Positions 7,752-15,837 of a stretch of DNA of 46,088 nt are shown here, in pieces. Origin of the DNA: Gammaproteobacteria bacterium. GTDB taxonomy: Bacteria; Pseudomonadota; Gammaproteobacteria; Pseudomonadales; Halomonadaceae. Location: the NCBI GenBank assembly GCA_023485185.1, contig JAMCZP010000350.1:1-46088 (forward strand). The letters are read 5' to 3'. Position 1 is the first letter of the stretch. Each line of letters starts with the position of its first letter. Below the pieces are notes generated by a model. That model ran no database searches and was not told where the DNA came from. It saw only the letters and a program-made list of their open reading frames with translations. A program made the translations under genes and the position numbers.

Positions 7752-8789
7752 ATGCAACCAATTCAAACTCTTGATGAATTTTTCACCCGCAGCGGTGCAG
7801 AGGTTTCCCTATACCATATGGGGCGCCACGTAACCCCATGCCCGCGCTCAACACTGGCCACCTTTGAGCGTGGCGAAATGGCCTGGCCCGAACCTTGGCA
7901 AGGCCAGGCACGCTTAGCGATTATGTTTCGTCTGGGCGACATGCCCGAACCTGCCATTTGGTTCTTAGCCCTGCCCCTAGATGAGCAAGGGCTGCTAGCC
8001 CCCGCCCAGCGTGATGCATTTTTAAATCGACTGCTGGAAACATTAGGGCGCACTGCTTCTCAAGTTGGCCGTAAAGAAACAGCGGACGTAGAGCACTTAA
8101 TGAAGGATAATCCTCTTGCCTTCACACCTAATGTCACCTTTCAAGCGATGCTTAACGCACGCGCTACGCATGACAGGGGCCTTACCGCTAGTCAGCATTT
8201 AGAGCCGGTTGAAGCTTACTTTAGCGGCCAACAAACCATTGATTGGCAGGCACTAGGATTACAAGGTATAGCTGATTATGTGATCCGAATGGATCCATCT
8301 GACGCTGAGGCGTTAGCGCCTAGGCTGGTCACGCTACCCACCACTGTTATTCATTCATTGTGCTACTGTTTAGAGCACCAGACATTTTCCGACACGTTAG
8401 TGTCAGCACTTCGCCTGCGTGGTGAAAGTGCCGCTCAACAAGGCGACGTGGAAACATTGAGCGCCTGCATTCGTGCTGTGGGTAATGCCGATTCGGCCGA
8501 GGCTGGTGAGTGGTACAGTGCTTTATTAAATGACACTGCCGCCAGCGGGCCAGATATATTGGCCGCAATGGCAGGTCGCGGCTGGCAATATCTGGAAGAT
8601 GGTGGCCGTCTACCTCTTTTTCTACAACGTTTGGCTGAAGACGAGCGTACCGACTTTGCCAACGCAGTACGCGATCTAGCGCTTATTCCCAGACTACGCT
8701 TACCGGTAATGATGGCGCTACGTGATGCGCCTGAAGAATCCCCTATTCAACGCCGTTTAGCCATGATGATGTCACAGAGAAATGCTTAA
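7752..8789 (+). CDS. DUF3549 family protein
   Basis: This 345-residue protein of unknown function matches the DUF3549 family of gammaproteobacteria: MQPIQTLDEFFTRSGA, YHMGRHVTPCP and FERGEMAWPEPWQ near the N terminus, a central LEPVEAYFSG and GLQGIADYVIRM, and an alanine-rich helical C-terminal half resembling HEAT-like helical pairs. No signal peptide or membrane segment is visible, so it is probably cytosolic. A GGAAGGAAG ribosome site precedes the ATG. It is the first gene of a co-oriented set with the retropepsin-like protease, rimK and a four-helix protein, so a link to that set is possible but unproven. Confidence 0.82.
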   Translation: MQPIQTLDEFFTRSGAEVSLYHMGRHVTPCPRSTLATFERGEMAWPEPWQGQARLAIMFRLGDMPEPAIWFLALPLDEQGLLAPAQRDAFLNRLLETLGRTASQVGRKETADVEHLMKDNPLAFTPNVTFQAMLNARATHDRGLTASQHLEPVEAYFSGQQTIDWQALGLQGIADYVIRMDPSDAEALAPRLVTLPTTVIHSLCYCLEHQTFSDTLVSALRLRGESAAQQGDVETLSACIRAVGNADSAEAGEWYSALLNDTAASGPDILAAMAGRGWQYLEDGGRLPLFLQRLAEDERTDFANAVRDLALIPRLRLPVMMALRDAPEESPIQRRLAMMMSQRNA

Positions 8790-8825
8790 TCTGATGTTGT
8801 CACTTTTATTTGCAAGGAGTCAGCC

Positions 8826-9266
8826 GTGAAGGAATTACCCTATCAGGCCAAGGCGGTGATTGGCCGACGTGAAATGGTGACGTTACCTGAGCTAAGGCTT
8901 CACCTATGCTGTAAAGCGGACACTGGCGCGCGCACATCTGCCCTGCATGCAGAAGAGATAGAGACACATGAAGATGAAGATGGTCAACTGTGGGTAAGCT
9001 TTATCACTCATAGCGCGGGGCCAACAACACCGGCCCACCGCTACAATTTACATTTGCATGATCGTCGTCGAGTAACCAGCTCTAACGGACATAGCGAATG
9101 GCGCTATGTCATTCGTACCCCTATGCAGATGGGCGATTTAAATTTTCCTGTTGAACTCACCCTGACTGACCGCAGTAATATGCGCCATCCGATGCTCTTA
9201 GGACGCCGCGCCATGCGACGCCTGCTTGTTGCACCCGGTGCCGCATTTTTACACGGTGAGCCTTAA
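8826..9266 (+). CDS. Retropepsin-like protease associated with RimK (annotated in databases as ATP-dependent zinc protease)
   Basis: The 146-residue protein carries a retropepsin-like aspartate motif, [13 protein letters not shown] (Asp32-Thr-Gly-Ala), followed by beta-rich sequence and [12 protein letters not shown], a flap and second-loop pattern typical of this family (COG4067). The start is GTG at 8826 with AAGGAG eight bases upstream. Members are usually next to rimK, as here, 40 bases upstream, and it has been suggested that they act on RimK-modified substrates. The name 'zinc protease' in databases is historical; the visible motif is an aspartic-protease one. No signal peptide is seen. 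Confidence 0.85.
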   Translation: MKELPYQAKAVIGRREMVTLPELRLHLCCKADTGARTSALHAEEIETHEDEDGQLWVSFITHSAGPTTPAHRYNLHLHDRRRVTSSNGHSEWRYVIRTPMQMGDLNFPVELTLTDRSNMRHPMLLGRRAMRRLLVAPGAAFLHGEP

Positions 9267-9306
9267 CCTTTTTTACTCGCCTTTTGCTAGGCTCGGAGCC
9301 CCTTAC

Positions 9307-10215
9307 ATGCATATCGCCCTGCTTTCGCGCAATCGCAATTTGTACTCTACTCGTCGCCTAATTGAGGCCGCAGAGCAGCGTGGACATACCGCACGTGTGG
9401 TAGACACACTGCGCTGCTACATGAGTATTACTTCTCATCACCCTTCGATTCACTACAAAGGTGAAGAGATTGAGCCTTTTGATGCGGTGATTCCCCGCAT
9501 TGGCGCATCGGTCACGTTTTACGGCTGTGCGGTGCTGCGTCAGTTTGAAATGATGGGTACTTACGTTATTAATGATAACGTTTCTATTACCCGCTCACGG
9601 GACAAGCTGCGCTCTTTGCAGTTGCTTTCGCGCAAAGGGTTGGGACTACCGATCACTGGCTTTGCCCACTCTCCAGATGATATCCCTGACCTAATTACCA
9701 TGGTGAAAGGCGCCCCGCTGGTGATTAAATTGCTTGAGGGAACGCAGGGCATTGGCGTGGTGTTGGCAGAGACTAATCAAGCGGCTGAATCGGTCATTCA
9801 GGCGTTTATGGGCATGAAAGCCAATATCATGGTGCAGGAATACATTAAGGAAGCGCGCGGCGCAGATATCCGTTGCTTCGTGATTGGCGATAAGGTAGTC
9901 GCCTCAATGAAACGCCAGGCGGCCGACGGAGAATTCCGCTCGAACCTGCACCGTGGTGGCACCGCCAGTGTGATTCGCATTACCCCGGAGGAACGCTCCA
10001 CGGCCATTCGTGCAGCAAAAGCAATGGGGCTGCGTGTTGCAGGTGTCGACCTACTGCGTTCTAACCATGGCCCAGTGATTATGGAGGTTAACTCTTCACC
10101 AGGCCTGCAGGGCATTGAGAGTGCCACCGGTCTAGATATCGCTGGCATGATCATTGAACATATTGAAAAAAATGCGGTACCGGTTCGTAAAGCGCCACCC
10201 AAGCCTAAAGGCTAA
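9307..10215 (+). CDS. rimK: RimK, ATP-grasp glutamate ligase (ribosomal protein S6 modification)
   Basis: RimK is an ATP-grasp enzyme that adds glutamate to the C terminus of ribosomal protein S6 and can make poly-glutamate. The frame opens further upstream inside the protease gene, but ATG 9307 with GGAG eight bases before it gives [18 protein letters not shown], the family start, and a length of 302 aa (E. coli 300). Visible motifs are [48 protein letters not shown] (ATP-grasp lid region), [20 protein letters not shown] and the metal-binding end [14 protein letters not shown]. It forms a unit with the retropepsin-like gene. The identification is firm; the substrate in this organism is inferred. 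Confidence 0.94.
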   Translation: MHIALLSRNRNLYSTRRLIEAAEQRGHTARVVDTLRCYMSITSHHPSIHYKGEEIEPFDAVIPRIGASVTFYGCAVLRQFEMMGTYVINDNVSITRSRDKLRSLQLLSRKGLGLPITGFAHSPDDIPDLITMVKGAPLVIKLLEGTQGIGVVLAETNQAAESVIQAFMGMKANIMVQEYIKEARGADIRCFVIGDKVVASMKRQAADGEFRSNLHRGGTASVIRITPEERSTAIRAAKAMGLRVAGVDLLRSNHGPVIMEVNSSPGLQGIESATGLDIAGMIIEHIEKNAVPVRKAPPKPKG

Positions 10216-10241
10216 GGCGCGAATGCAAAAATAATCCGTTC

Positions 10242-10272
10242 TGGGGGTGGCAAAACGGCGCTGTCACCCCCA
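10242..10272 (+). other. GC-rich hairpin between rimK and the next gene
   Basis: TGGGGGTG (10242-10249) pairs with CACCCCCA (10265-10272) in an 8-bp stem with a 15-base loop. No T tract follows, and the next gene has its own strong ribosome site. It may lower transcription or protect the mRNA between rimK and the downstream gene. Confidence 0.35.
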
Positions 10273-10303
10273 CAATCTGCGTCACCGAAGGAGGTAGACG
10301 CTC

Positions 10304-10750
10304 ATGTTTCTCGATAATCGCCAAGTGGCGATGGACAGCGTATTGGAAGCGCTGGCCGATAGCATTGATTATTTCCAAGACAATATTGAACGACTGCGGC
10401 CCTCACTGCGCGATGCCTTAAAGCCACACTATACCGCTCGGCTTAAGCATATGCGTAAGCTGCAGGAGCTCGCGCGCGCGCATTTAAAAATGCTGCCCCG
10501 GGATGCAGACGTTGAGCGTGACGACTTTTTATGGCTTTGGAGTCGTCTGAAAAGCTTTGTCGGCAACGATAGCCAAGTGCTGATCAATGAGCTATTAGAG
10601 CAGGAACGGGTGTTGATGCAGGCGCTCTCTTCTCTTTTTACGCACCCTCTACCCGACCCCATCGAACCGGTGGTAGAAGAGTGTATGCAGGGATGCCGTA
10701 AGCTTATCCGCGAGCTGTATGCGCTGCAAAAGCGTAAAACGCATCGCTGA
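10304..10750 (+). CDS. Small helical protein, possibly ferritin-like four-helix bundle (DUF2383-like)
   Basis: The 148-residue protein starts after a strong AAGGAGG site. It is almost entirely helical: MFLDNRQVAMDSVLEALAD, SIDYFQDNIERLRPSL, a central DDFLWLWSRLKSFVGND, then LINELLEQERVLMQALSSL and a final amphipathic helix ending in RKTHR. The pattern of an N-terminal helix, SQVLINELLEQE and an expected four helices recalls the DUF2383/ferritin-like proteins, though clear metal ligands are not evident. The function is unknown. It is the last co-oriented gene of the DUF3549-protease-rimK set, 88 bases after rimK with a hairpin between. Confidence 0.6.
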   Translation: MFLDNRQVAMDSVLEALADSIDYFQDNIERLRPSLRDALKPHYTARLKHMRKLQELARAHLKMLPRDADVERDDFLWLWSRLKSFVGNDSQVLINELLEQERVLMQALSSLFTHPLPDPIEPVVEECMQGCRKLIRELYALQKRKTHR

Positions 10751-10803
10751 GATTTTTGAAACACCGAACGTTTAAGTATTGATAAGATCAGGCACTTAAA
10801 TTA

Positions 10804-11538
10804 TTAAGGATTGGTGAAGCGATCGTCTGGCATGCTCTCTAGTAACTCAACAGGGTCTTGGCGCTCACTAGACTGTCGCAACGCAATAGGCTCTGGCGCA
10901 CCAAGGAAATAAGGTTCACGCCCCCAGATGTAGAGATCGCCGAGGGTAGCCACACGCGCTGCCCATTCCCGAAGCTTCAGCCCTCTCTCAACGCCTATTG
11001 TTTGGTCGTCTGCGACACAGCCTGTGACATCCATGCCTAGCGCTCGACCTATATAAACGGCACGGGGTAGATGCCAACTTTGGGTAATCAGCAGGGCTTG
11101 ATCCAATTGAAAAACATCTCGAGCACGTGCCAGTGTGTCGTAGGTACTAAAGCCTGCAAAATCCATCGTTAACTGTTCTGGTGCTACCCCCCGCCGATAA
11201 AGCTCACGCCACATCGCCCTTGGCTCATTATAAGCTTGAGTACGGTTATCCCCAGAAAGCAGTAAATGCTGTACTTGGGCCTTCTCGATCAATGTGGCAG
11301 CGGTTCGCATACGCGCATGAAAATGAGGGTTGCGCACGCCGCTGCGCGTCCAGTGAGACGTGCCGAAGACAATACCTATCTCATCAGGGCGGCACTGTTG
11401 AGGCTCCTGTTCAATGTAAGCAGCCGTCGTGGCCAGCACCCATAAATTGCCTGCTATAAACAGCAATGTCGCCAGCAGCAATAATGCTCCTAGCGACATT
11501 AATAAACGCTTTACCCATAGTAATAAAAAGTTATGCAT
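10804..11538 (-). CDS. sanA: SanA/YdcF-type inner-membrane protein (DUF218)
   Basis: This 244-residue protein has one N-terminal membrane anchor (LLMSLGALLLLATLLFIAGN) and a DUF218 domain facing the periplasm. The domain is shown by IGIVFGTSHW, HFHARMRTAATLIEKAQVQH, LLLSGDNRT, EPRAMWRELYRRGV and LITQSWHLPRAVYIGRALG. E. coli SanA is implicated in envelope barrier function and vancomycin resistance at high temperature; its biochemical activity is not settled. The ribosome site GGGGAG lies just before ATG 11538 and partly inside a tiny CCCC-GGCT-GGGG hairpin (11545-11556). It follows sufT on the same strand, separated by a long palindromic element, so it may be a separate unit. Confidence 0.85.
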   Translation of the reverse strand: MHNFLLLWVKRLLMSLGALLLLATLLFIAGNLWVLATTAAYIEQEPQQCRPDEIGIVFGTSHWTRSGVRNPHFHARMRTAATLIEKAQVQHLLLSGDNRTQAYNEPRAMWRELYRRGVAPEQLTMDFAGFSTYDTLARARDVFQLDQALLITQSWHLPRAVYIGRALGMDVTGCVADDQTIGVERGLKLREWAARVATLGDLYIWGREPYFLGAPEPIALRQSSERQDPVELLESMPDDRFTNP

Positions 11539-11566
11539 CCAGCTCCCCAGCCGGGGTTAGGCTTTG

Positions 11567-11693
11567 TACGAAAACTGCCTGCGCTCGACAATACAGCGTT
11601 AAAAATCGCCTCAAAATGCTCATTTACAACCCGTAAACTCCGCTTTTGCGTTGATTTTTGCCTTGTCTAGTCTTCGCTCGCCGACTTTTCATA
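11567..11693. repeat. 127-bp imperfect palindromic extragenic element between sufT and sanA
   Basis: A left arm of 41 bases (11567-11607, beginning TACGAAAACTGCC and ending AAAAATC) is the imperfect inverted copy of a right arm of 41 bases (11653-11693, beginning GATTTTTGCC and ending TTTTCATA). The centre is TTTAC-AACCC-GTAAA around 11630, and the inner part continues the symmetry imperfectly. The whole gap between the genes is nearly filled by it. It resembles repeated extragenic palindromes I associate with gammaproteobacterial genomes, but no second copy lies in this window. Confidence 0.7.
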
Positions 11694-11699
11694 AAAAGC

Positions 11700-12269
11700 C
11701 TAAAACATACCAAGTTCGAGCTTGGCCTCGTCACTCATCATGTCACGGCTCCAGGGGGGACTGAAGACAATTTCGGTGTGTACTTTACTGATCTGCGGCG
11801 CGCCCAGAATCTTATTTCGCGCATCCGCTGCAATGACATCGCCCATTCCGCATCCGGGTGCTGTCAGCGTCATGCGAATAGTGGCAATTCGCTCGCCACT
11901 GATAAGACGCTCAATACGGCAGCCGTAGACCAGCCCCAGGTCAACGATATTGACGGGAATCTCCGGGTCAAAACAGGTGCGTAATTGATCCCACACAAAT
12001 TGCTCTATCTCCTCTTCTGACGCCGTTTCTGGAAGCGTAGGACGAGGTAAGGCTTCTAGGCCCAGGGCATCCAAGTTACTCCCCTCAATTAAGAAGAGAC
12101 GCCCCTCAAAACCAACACTCACCGAGCTACCTTTCGCTTGCATCACGCTGACAACGCTATCTTCAGCCAACGTTTGCGTGCTACCAAACGGAATGGCAAT
12201 AGCCTCTACATCGCGCTGGAGCGGCAACTGTTGGCCTCGTTCGAGACTAGCGACTTGCTCAAGATCCAT
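11700..12269 (-). CDS. sufT: SufT, Fe-S cluster assembly factor (MIP18/DUF59 domain)
   Basis: The 189-residue protein has an N-terminal SufT-specific part (VEAIAIPFGSTQTLAEDSVV, GSSVSVGFEGRLFLIEG) and a C-terminal MIP18/DUF59 domain: VWDQLRTCFDPEIPVNIVDL, GLVYGCRIE, and TLTAPGCGMGDVIAADARNK with the conserved cysteine. SufT proteins help mature iron-sulfur proteins in other bacteria, particularly when demand is high. An AAGGAC ribosome site precedes ATG 12269. It is the last gene of the suf operon, set apart from sufS by a run of 14-bp tandem repeats. The call is secure; the client proteins are unknown. Confidence 0.92.
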   Translation of the reverse strand: MDLEQVASLERGQQLPLQRDVEAIAIPFGSTQTLAEDSVVSVMQAKGSSVSVGFEGRLFLIEGSNLDALGLEALPRPTLPETASEEEIEQFVWDQLRTCFDPEIPVNIVDLGLVYGCRIERLISGERIATIRMTLTAPGCGMGDVIAADARNKILGAPQISKVHTEIVFSPPWSRDMMSDEAKLELGMF

Positions 12270-12285
12270 AACTGTCCTTAAATCA

Positions 12286-12369
12286 CTATCTTTAAAGAAC
12301 TATCTTCAAAGAGCTATCTTCAAAGAACTATCTTCAAAGAGCTATCTTCAAAGAACTATGCTTAAAGAA
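12286..12369. repeat. Tandem repeat, six 14-bp units, between sufS and sufT
   Basis: Six head-to-tail 14-base units fill 84 bases. The four central units read CTATCTTCAAAGAG or CTATCTTCAAAGAA in strict alternation, and the outer two (12286-12299 and 12356-12369) have drifted slightly. The alternation implies duplication of a 28-base dimer. The array starts a few bases after the sufS stop and ends before the sufT ribosome site on the transcribed strand. Fourteen is not a multiple of three, so it is not a coding repeat. Confidence 0.92.
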
Positions 12370-12375
12370 CCGGCC

Positions 12376-13641
12376 TTAACGCACCATGCCAATGACACGT
12401 TGCAATGCTTCAATAAAGCGATCCACTTCTTCGAGGGTATTATACGCCGCAAACGAAGCACGGCACGTAGCATCCACACCAAAATGGGCAAGTAGCGGCT
12501 GAGCACAGTGATGCCCGGTACGAATAGCGACACCGAGCTGATCGATCAGCAGGCCGATATCCTGGGAGTGCGCCCCTTCCACAACAAACGAAAGTACGCC
12601 GGCTTTTTGCGGCGCGGTACCAAGAATGCGTAGCCCATCAATACGCCCTACCGCCTGCGTAGCGTGGTCGAGCAGTTGGGCTTCCCATGCACCAATAGCA
12701 TTGATTCCAACACTTTCAACCCACTCCAGCGCTCGGCCAAGGGCGATCACTTCGGCAATGGCGGGTGTGCCAGCTTCAAACTTGTGAGGGATAGCGGCGA
12801 AAGAAGTGCCCATATCAAAGGAGACGGCTTTAATCATCTCGCCGCCGCCTTGCCATGGGGGCATCGCTTCCAACAGCGACTGCTTGCCGTAGAGCACCCC
12901 TACACCCGTGGGGCCATACACTTTATGGCCCGAGAAGGCATAGAAGTCGGCATCGATAGCCTGCACATCAACAACTTGATGGGGTGTCGCCTGGGCACCA
13001 TCTACCAGAATCAGCGCGCCATGCTGATGGGCAAGTGCGGCCATTTCTTGAACCGGGTTAATAGTCCCGAACGCATTGGAGATATGGTTTACCGCCACAA
13101 GCTTTGTACGTTCGCTAAGCAGCGTGCGATAAGCAGCCATATCCAGCGCGCCATTGTCCTCTACCGGAATCACTTTGATGGTAAAACCAACGTCAGCGGC
13201 CAGCAGTTGCCAGGGCACAATATTGGAGTGGTGCTCCAACATGGAAATAAGCACCTCATCGCCAGGGCCAAGGTTGTTACGCCCCCAACTCTGAGCGACC
13301 AAGTTAATCGCTTCTGTGGTGCCACGAGTGAAGATGATCTGGCGCGCGTCTTCCGCGTTGAGAAACGCCCGAACTTTGTGACGCGTGCCTTCAAACGCCG
13401 CCGTCGCCTCATCGGCAAGGGTATGCAGCCCACGGTGAATATTAGCGTTATAGCGGGAGTAGTACTCGCTAAACACATCAATCACCTGCTGAGGCGTTTG
13501 GCTAGTCGCTGCATTATCCAAATAAATTAGCGGCTTGCTATGCACTTCACGGGATAAAATCGGGAAGTCCTGACGTAGCTTAGCGACATCAAAGGTTGCT
13601 TGCGCACGTGTGGGCGTCGACTCAATAACGGTGTGTGGCAT
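12376..13641 (-). CDS. sufS: SufS, cysteine desulfurase (PLP-dependent)
   Basis: SufS takes sulfur from L-cysteine as a persulfide and supplies it to the SufBCD scaffold. The class V aminotransferase fold is plain: PLIYLDNAATSQTPQQV, NIHRGLHTLADEAT, IFTRGTTEAINLVAQSWG, MLEHHSNIVPWQLLA, the PLP-lysine region FSGHKVYGPTGVGVLYGK, and the active-site cysteine in GHHCAQPLL. ATG 13641 has AGGAG six to seven bases upstream; a TTG one codon earlier is less likely. The length is 421 aa. SufE or SufU, the usual sulfur-accepting partners, are not in this window, so one should be sought elsewhere in the genome. The stop is followed at once by the 14-bp repeat array. Confidence 0.95.
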   Translation of the reverse strand: MPHTVIESTPTRAQATFDVAKLRQDFPILSREVHSKPLIYLDNAATSQTPQQVIDVFSEYYSRYNANIHRGLHTLADEATAAFEGTRHKVRAFLNAEDARQIIFTRGTTEAINLVAQSWGRNNLGPGDEVLISMLEHHSNIVPWQLLAADVGFTIKVIPVEDNGALDMAAYRTLLSERTKLVAVNHISNAFGTINPVQEMAALAHQHGALILVDGAQATPHQVVDVQAIDADFYAFSGHKVYGPTGVGVLYGKQSLLEAMPPWQGGGEMIKAVSFDMGTSFAAIPHKFEAGTPAIAEVIALGRALEWVESVGINAIGAWEAQLLDHATQAVGRIDGLRILGTAPQKAGVLSFVVEGAHSQDIGLLIDQLGVAIRTGHHCAQPLLAHFGVDATCRASFAAYNTLEEVDRFIEALQRVIGMVR

Positions 13642-13679
13642 CAATCACTCCTGGTATAGCCCTTGAGAGCTGGTGGTTG

Positions 13680-15020
13680 CTAGTCGTTGAGTGCGACGGC
13701 AGCTTCAACAAGTCCAGCAAGATTAAACCGCTCCGGCAGCTTACCCGCGACCGCTAGCTCAACGCGTTCGGCAATCGCATCCAAGGTGACTTTATCCAGC
13801 ACTTCACCGGCAAAGGCGAGCGTCAGTAGGCCACGTGCGGTTGCTTCATCGATGCCACGGGTGCGCAGCGCATAAATCGCCTCTTCATCCAACTGACCTG
13901 TCGTGGTGCCGTGCGAGCACTTAACGTCATCGGCATAGATTTCAAGCTCAGGCTTGGCATCAATGTGGGCGCGATCCGAAAGCAGCAGGTTTTGATTGCT
14001 TTGAAAGCCTTCAATCTTCTGACTATCGCGCTTCACATATACCTTGCCGTTAAACACACCATGGGCACGGTCATCCAAAATGCCCTTATAGTTCTCATTA
14101 GAGAACGTCAGCGGCGCATTGTGGTTCACCTTGGTGTGGTTATCGACGTGCTGGCGACCCTGACCGAAGAACAGACCGTAGAAATTGGTCTCAGCCCCCT
14201 GGCCATTTAAGTCACTGATCAAGTCGTTACGCACCAAGGCGCCGCCCAAGCTCAGATTGTAAGAGGTATAGCGGGTATCGCGACCCTGCTCCACATGAAT
14301 GCTCGCCACGTGCATGTCGCCCAACGGTGCTTCTTGGAGCTTGTAGTGAGCAAGAATCGCCCCACGGTCGAGCATCAGTTCGCCAACCACGTTGGTGAAG
14401 TTAGTCGCTTCGCTTTCACCGGTGTAGTGCTCGATCAAGGTCGCTTCGCTGCGCTCACCAGCTTCCACCAATACACGCGGATGGCTCATTACTGGCTTAC
14501 CTGCGCGGGACAAAAACTGCAGCAGGATAGGCTTTTCAACCACTGTACTAGGCGCGATACGTACGACGGCGCCCTCTTCCATAAAGGCAGTGTTAAGCGC
14601 AGAGAATGGCGAAAAATCGACACCGGTTAACCGACCCAGAGGGCCACCTACGGCTTCATGGTTGTCTACCAATGCCTTGGAAAGCGGCAACACTTGAACG
14701 CTTGATGGGAGCACGTCCACATCTGACAATGCTGAAGAGAAAACACCATCCACAAAGGTCAGGCGGTATGCATCAATAGGCAGCGTCAACGCAGCAGCAC
14801 TGGCCGGTGAGAAGTCGGCGTCATCGGCTAGCGCAAAGTTGCCTTGAGCAATGGAGCGCACGTCAGTGTACTTCCACTCTTCGTCGCGCCGGGTGGGGAA
14901 ACCCAGCGCTTCAAAGCGAGCAGCGCCCGCCTGACGACGAGCAGCAACCCACGTAGGTTCAGCCTTGTACCGCTGGCTGCGCGCCTTCAATGTGTCTAAA
15001 AAGGTTTGCGTATCGCTCAT
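13680..15020 (-). CDS. sufD: SufD, Fe-S cluster scaffold subunit
   Basis: SufD pairs with SufB and SufC to form the SufBC2D scaffold. The 446-residue protein has the SufD pattern: an N-terminal RFEALGFPTRRDEEWKYTDV, a beta-helix middle, HVDNHTKVNHNAPLTFSNEN (containing the conserved histidine), DDRAHGVFNGKVYVKRDSQK, NLLLSDRAHIDAKPELEIYA and DDVKCSHGTTTGQLDEEA. The ATG overlaps the sufC stop by four bases (ATGA), showing translational coupling. It lies upstream of sufS in the operon. Confidence 0.95.
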   Translation of the reverse strand: MSDTQTFLDTLKARSQRYKAEPTWVAARRQAGAARFEALGFPTRRDEEWKYTDVRSIAQGNFALADDADFSPASAAALTLPIDAYRLTFVDGVFSSALSDVDVLPSSVQVLPLSKALVDNHEAVGGPLGRLTGVDFSPFSALNTAFMEEGAVVRIAPSTVVEKPILLQFLSRAGKPVMSHPRVLVEAGERSEATLIEHYTGESEATNFTNVVGELMLDRGAILAHYKLQEAPLGDMHVASIHVEQGRDTRYTSYNLSLGGALVRNDLISDLNGQGAETNFYGLFFGQGRQHVDNHTKVNHNAPLTFSNENYKGILDDRAHGVFNGKVYVKRDSQKIEGFQSNQNLLLSDRAHIDAKPELEIYADDVKCSHGTTTGQLDEEAIYALRTRGIDEATARGLLTLAFAGEVLDKVTLDAIAERVELAVAGKLPERFNLAGLVEAAVALND

Positions 15021-15766
15021 GCCGCAGACTCCTCAATGCCTTCGTAGCCATTGGCCTCAAGTTGTTTAGCCAGTTCAGCGTCGCCGGTTTTAACAATGCG
15101 ACCATCAACCAGTACGTGAACTTTGTCTGGAATAATATAGTCGAGCAGGCGCTGGTAGTGGGTAACCAGCAAGATAGCGCGGTCTTCAGCACGTAGGCTG
15201 TTAACGCCGTCAGCCACTACTTTCATGGCATCGATGTCTAAGCCTGAATCGATCTCATCCAGCATGGCAAGCTTCGGCTGGAGCACCAGCATTTGCAGGA
15301 TCTCGTTGCGTTTTTTCTCACCGCCAGAGAAGCCTTCGTTAACGGCACGCTGCAGGAAGCTGGCGTCCATTTTCATGTAACCAAGCTTCTCTTTCACCAG
15401 CTTCATAAACTCCGGCGCTGGCATTTCTCCTTCGCCACGCGCTACGCGCTGGGCATTGAGCGCAGACTTCAGCAGGTAGATGTTTTTAACCCCTGGAATC
15501 TCGACCGGATACTGGAACCCCAACAGCAAACCGGCCTGGGCGCGCTCTTCAATTTCCATCTCAAGGACGTCTTTACCTTCAAAGGTAATCGTACCTTGGG
15601 TAACTTCGTAGCCATCTTTACCGGCGATCACCGCCGATAGCGTCGATTTACCCGCGCCGTTTGGGCCCATAATAGCGTGCACCTCACCTGCGTTAATGGT
15701 TAGGGTGAGGCCTTTAAGAATCTCATTACCTTCAACGGTGACGTGTAAATCATTCACTTGCAACAT
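15017..15766 (-). CDS. sufC: SufC, ATPase of the SUF scaffold
   Basis: SufC is the ABC-type ATPase of the SufBC2D complex in the cytosol. The 249-residue protein has Walker A GPNGAGKS (residues 34-41), the signature SGGEKKRNEILQ, and Walker B LAMLDEIDSGLDIDAMK, with the SufC-specific Glu after the Walker B Asp region and a downstream His in LLVTHYQRLLDYI. An AGAAGG ribosome site precedes the ATG. It overlaps sufD by four bases and follows sufB by 71 bases. No membrane segment is present, as expected for SufC. Confidence 0.96.
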   Translation of the reverse strand: MLQVNDLHVTVEGNEILKGLTLTINAGEVHAIMGPNGAGKSTLSAVIAGKDGYEVTQGTITFEGKDVLEMEIEERAQAGLLLGFQYPVEIPGVKNIYLLKSALNAQRVARGEGEMPAPEFMKLVKEKLGYMKMDASFLQRAVNEGFSGGEKKRNEILQMLVLQPKLAMLDEIDSGLDIDAMKVVADGVNSLRAEDRAILLVTHYQRLLDYIIPDKVHVLVDGRIVKTGDAELAKQLEANGYEGIEESAA

Positions 15767-15837
15767 ATTGATTACCTTCTGATTCTGGCGAGTCGCTACG
15801 GCGACACTAATAAAATGAGTGGCTGAACGGCTAGGGC

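Noticed and set aside
10771..10800. TTTAAGT/ACTTAAA inverted repeat between the 10304 gene and sanA
   Set aside because: Short, AT-rich and followed by no T run; likely chance in an AT-rich gap.
12178..12495. 105-codon plus-strand frame across the 14-bp repeat array
   Set aside because: The repeat unit (14 bp) shifts frame and the frame is on the strand opposite the suf genes; the protein is low-complexity.
12664..13530. 288-codon plus-strand open frame opposite sufS
   Set aside because: It is antisense to the well-supported sufS and has no recognisable protein motif; the long frame follows from codon bias of the real gene.
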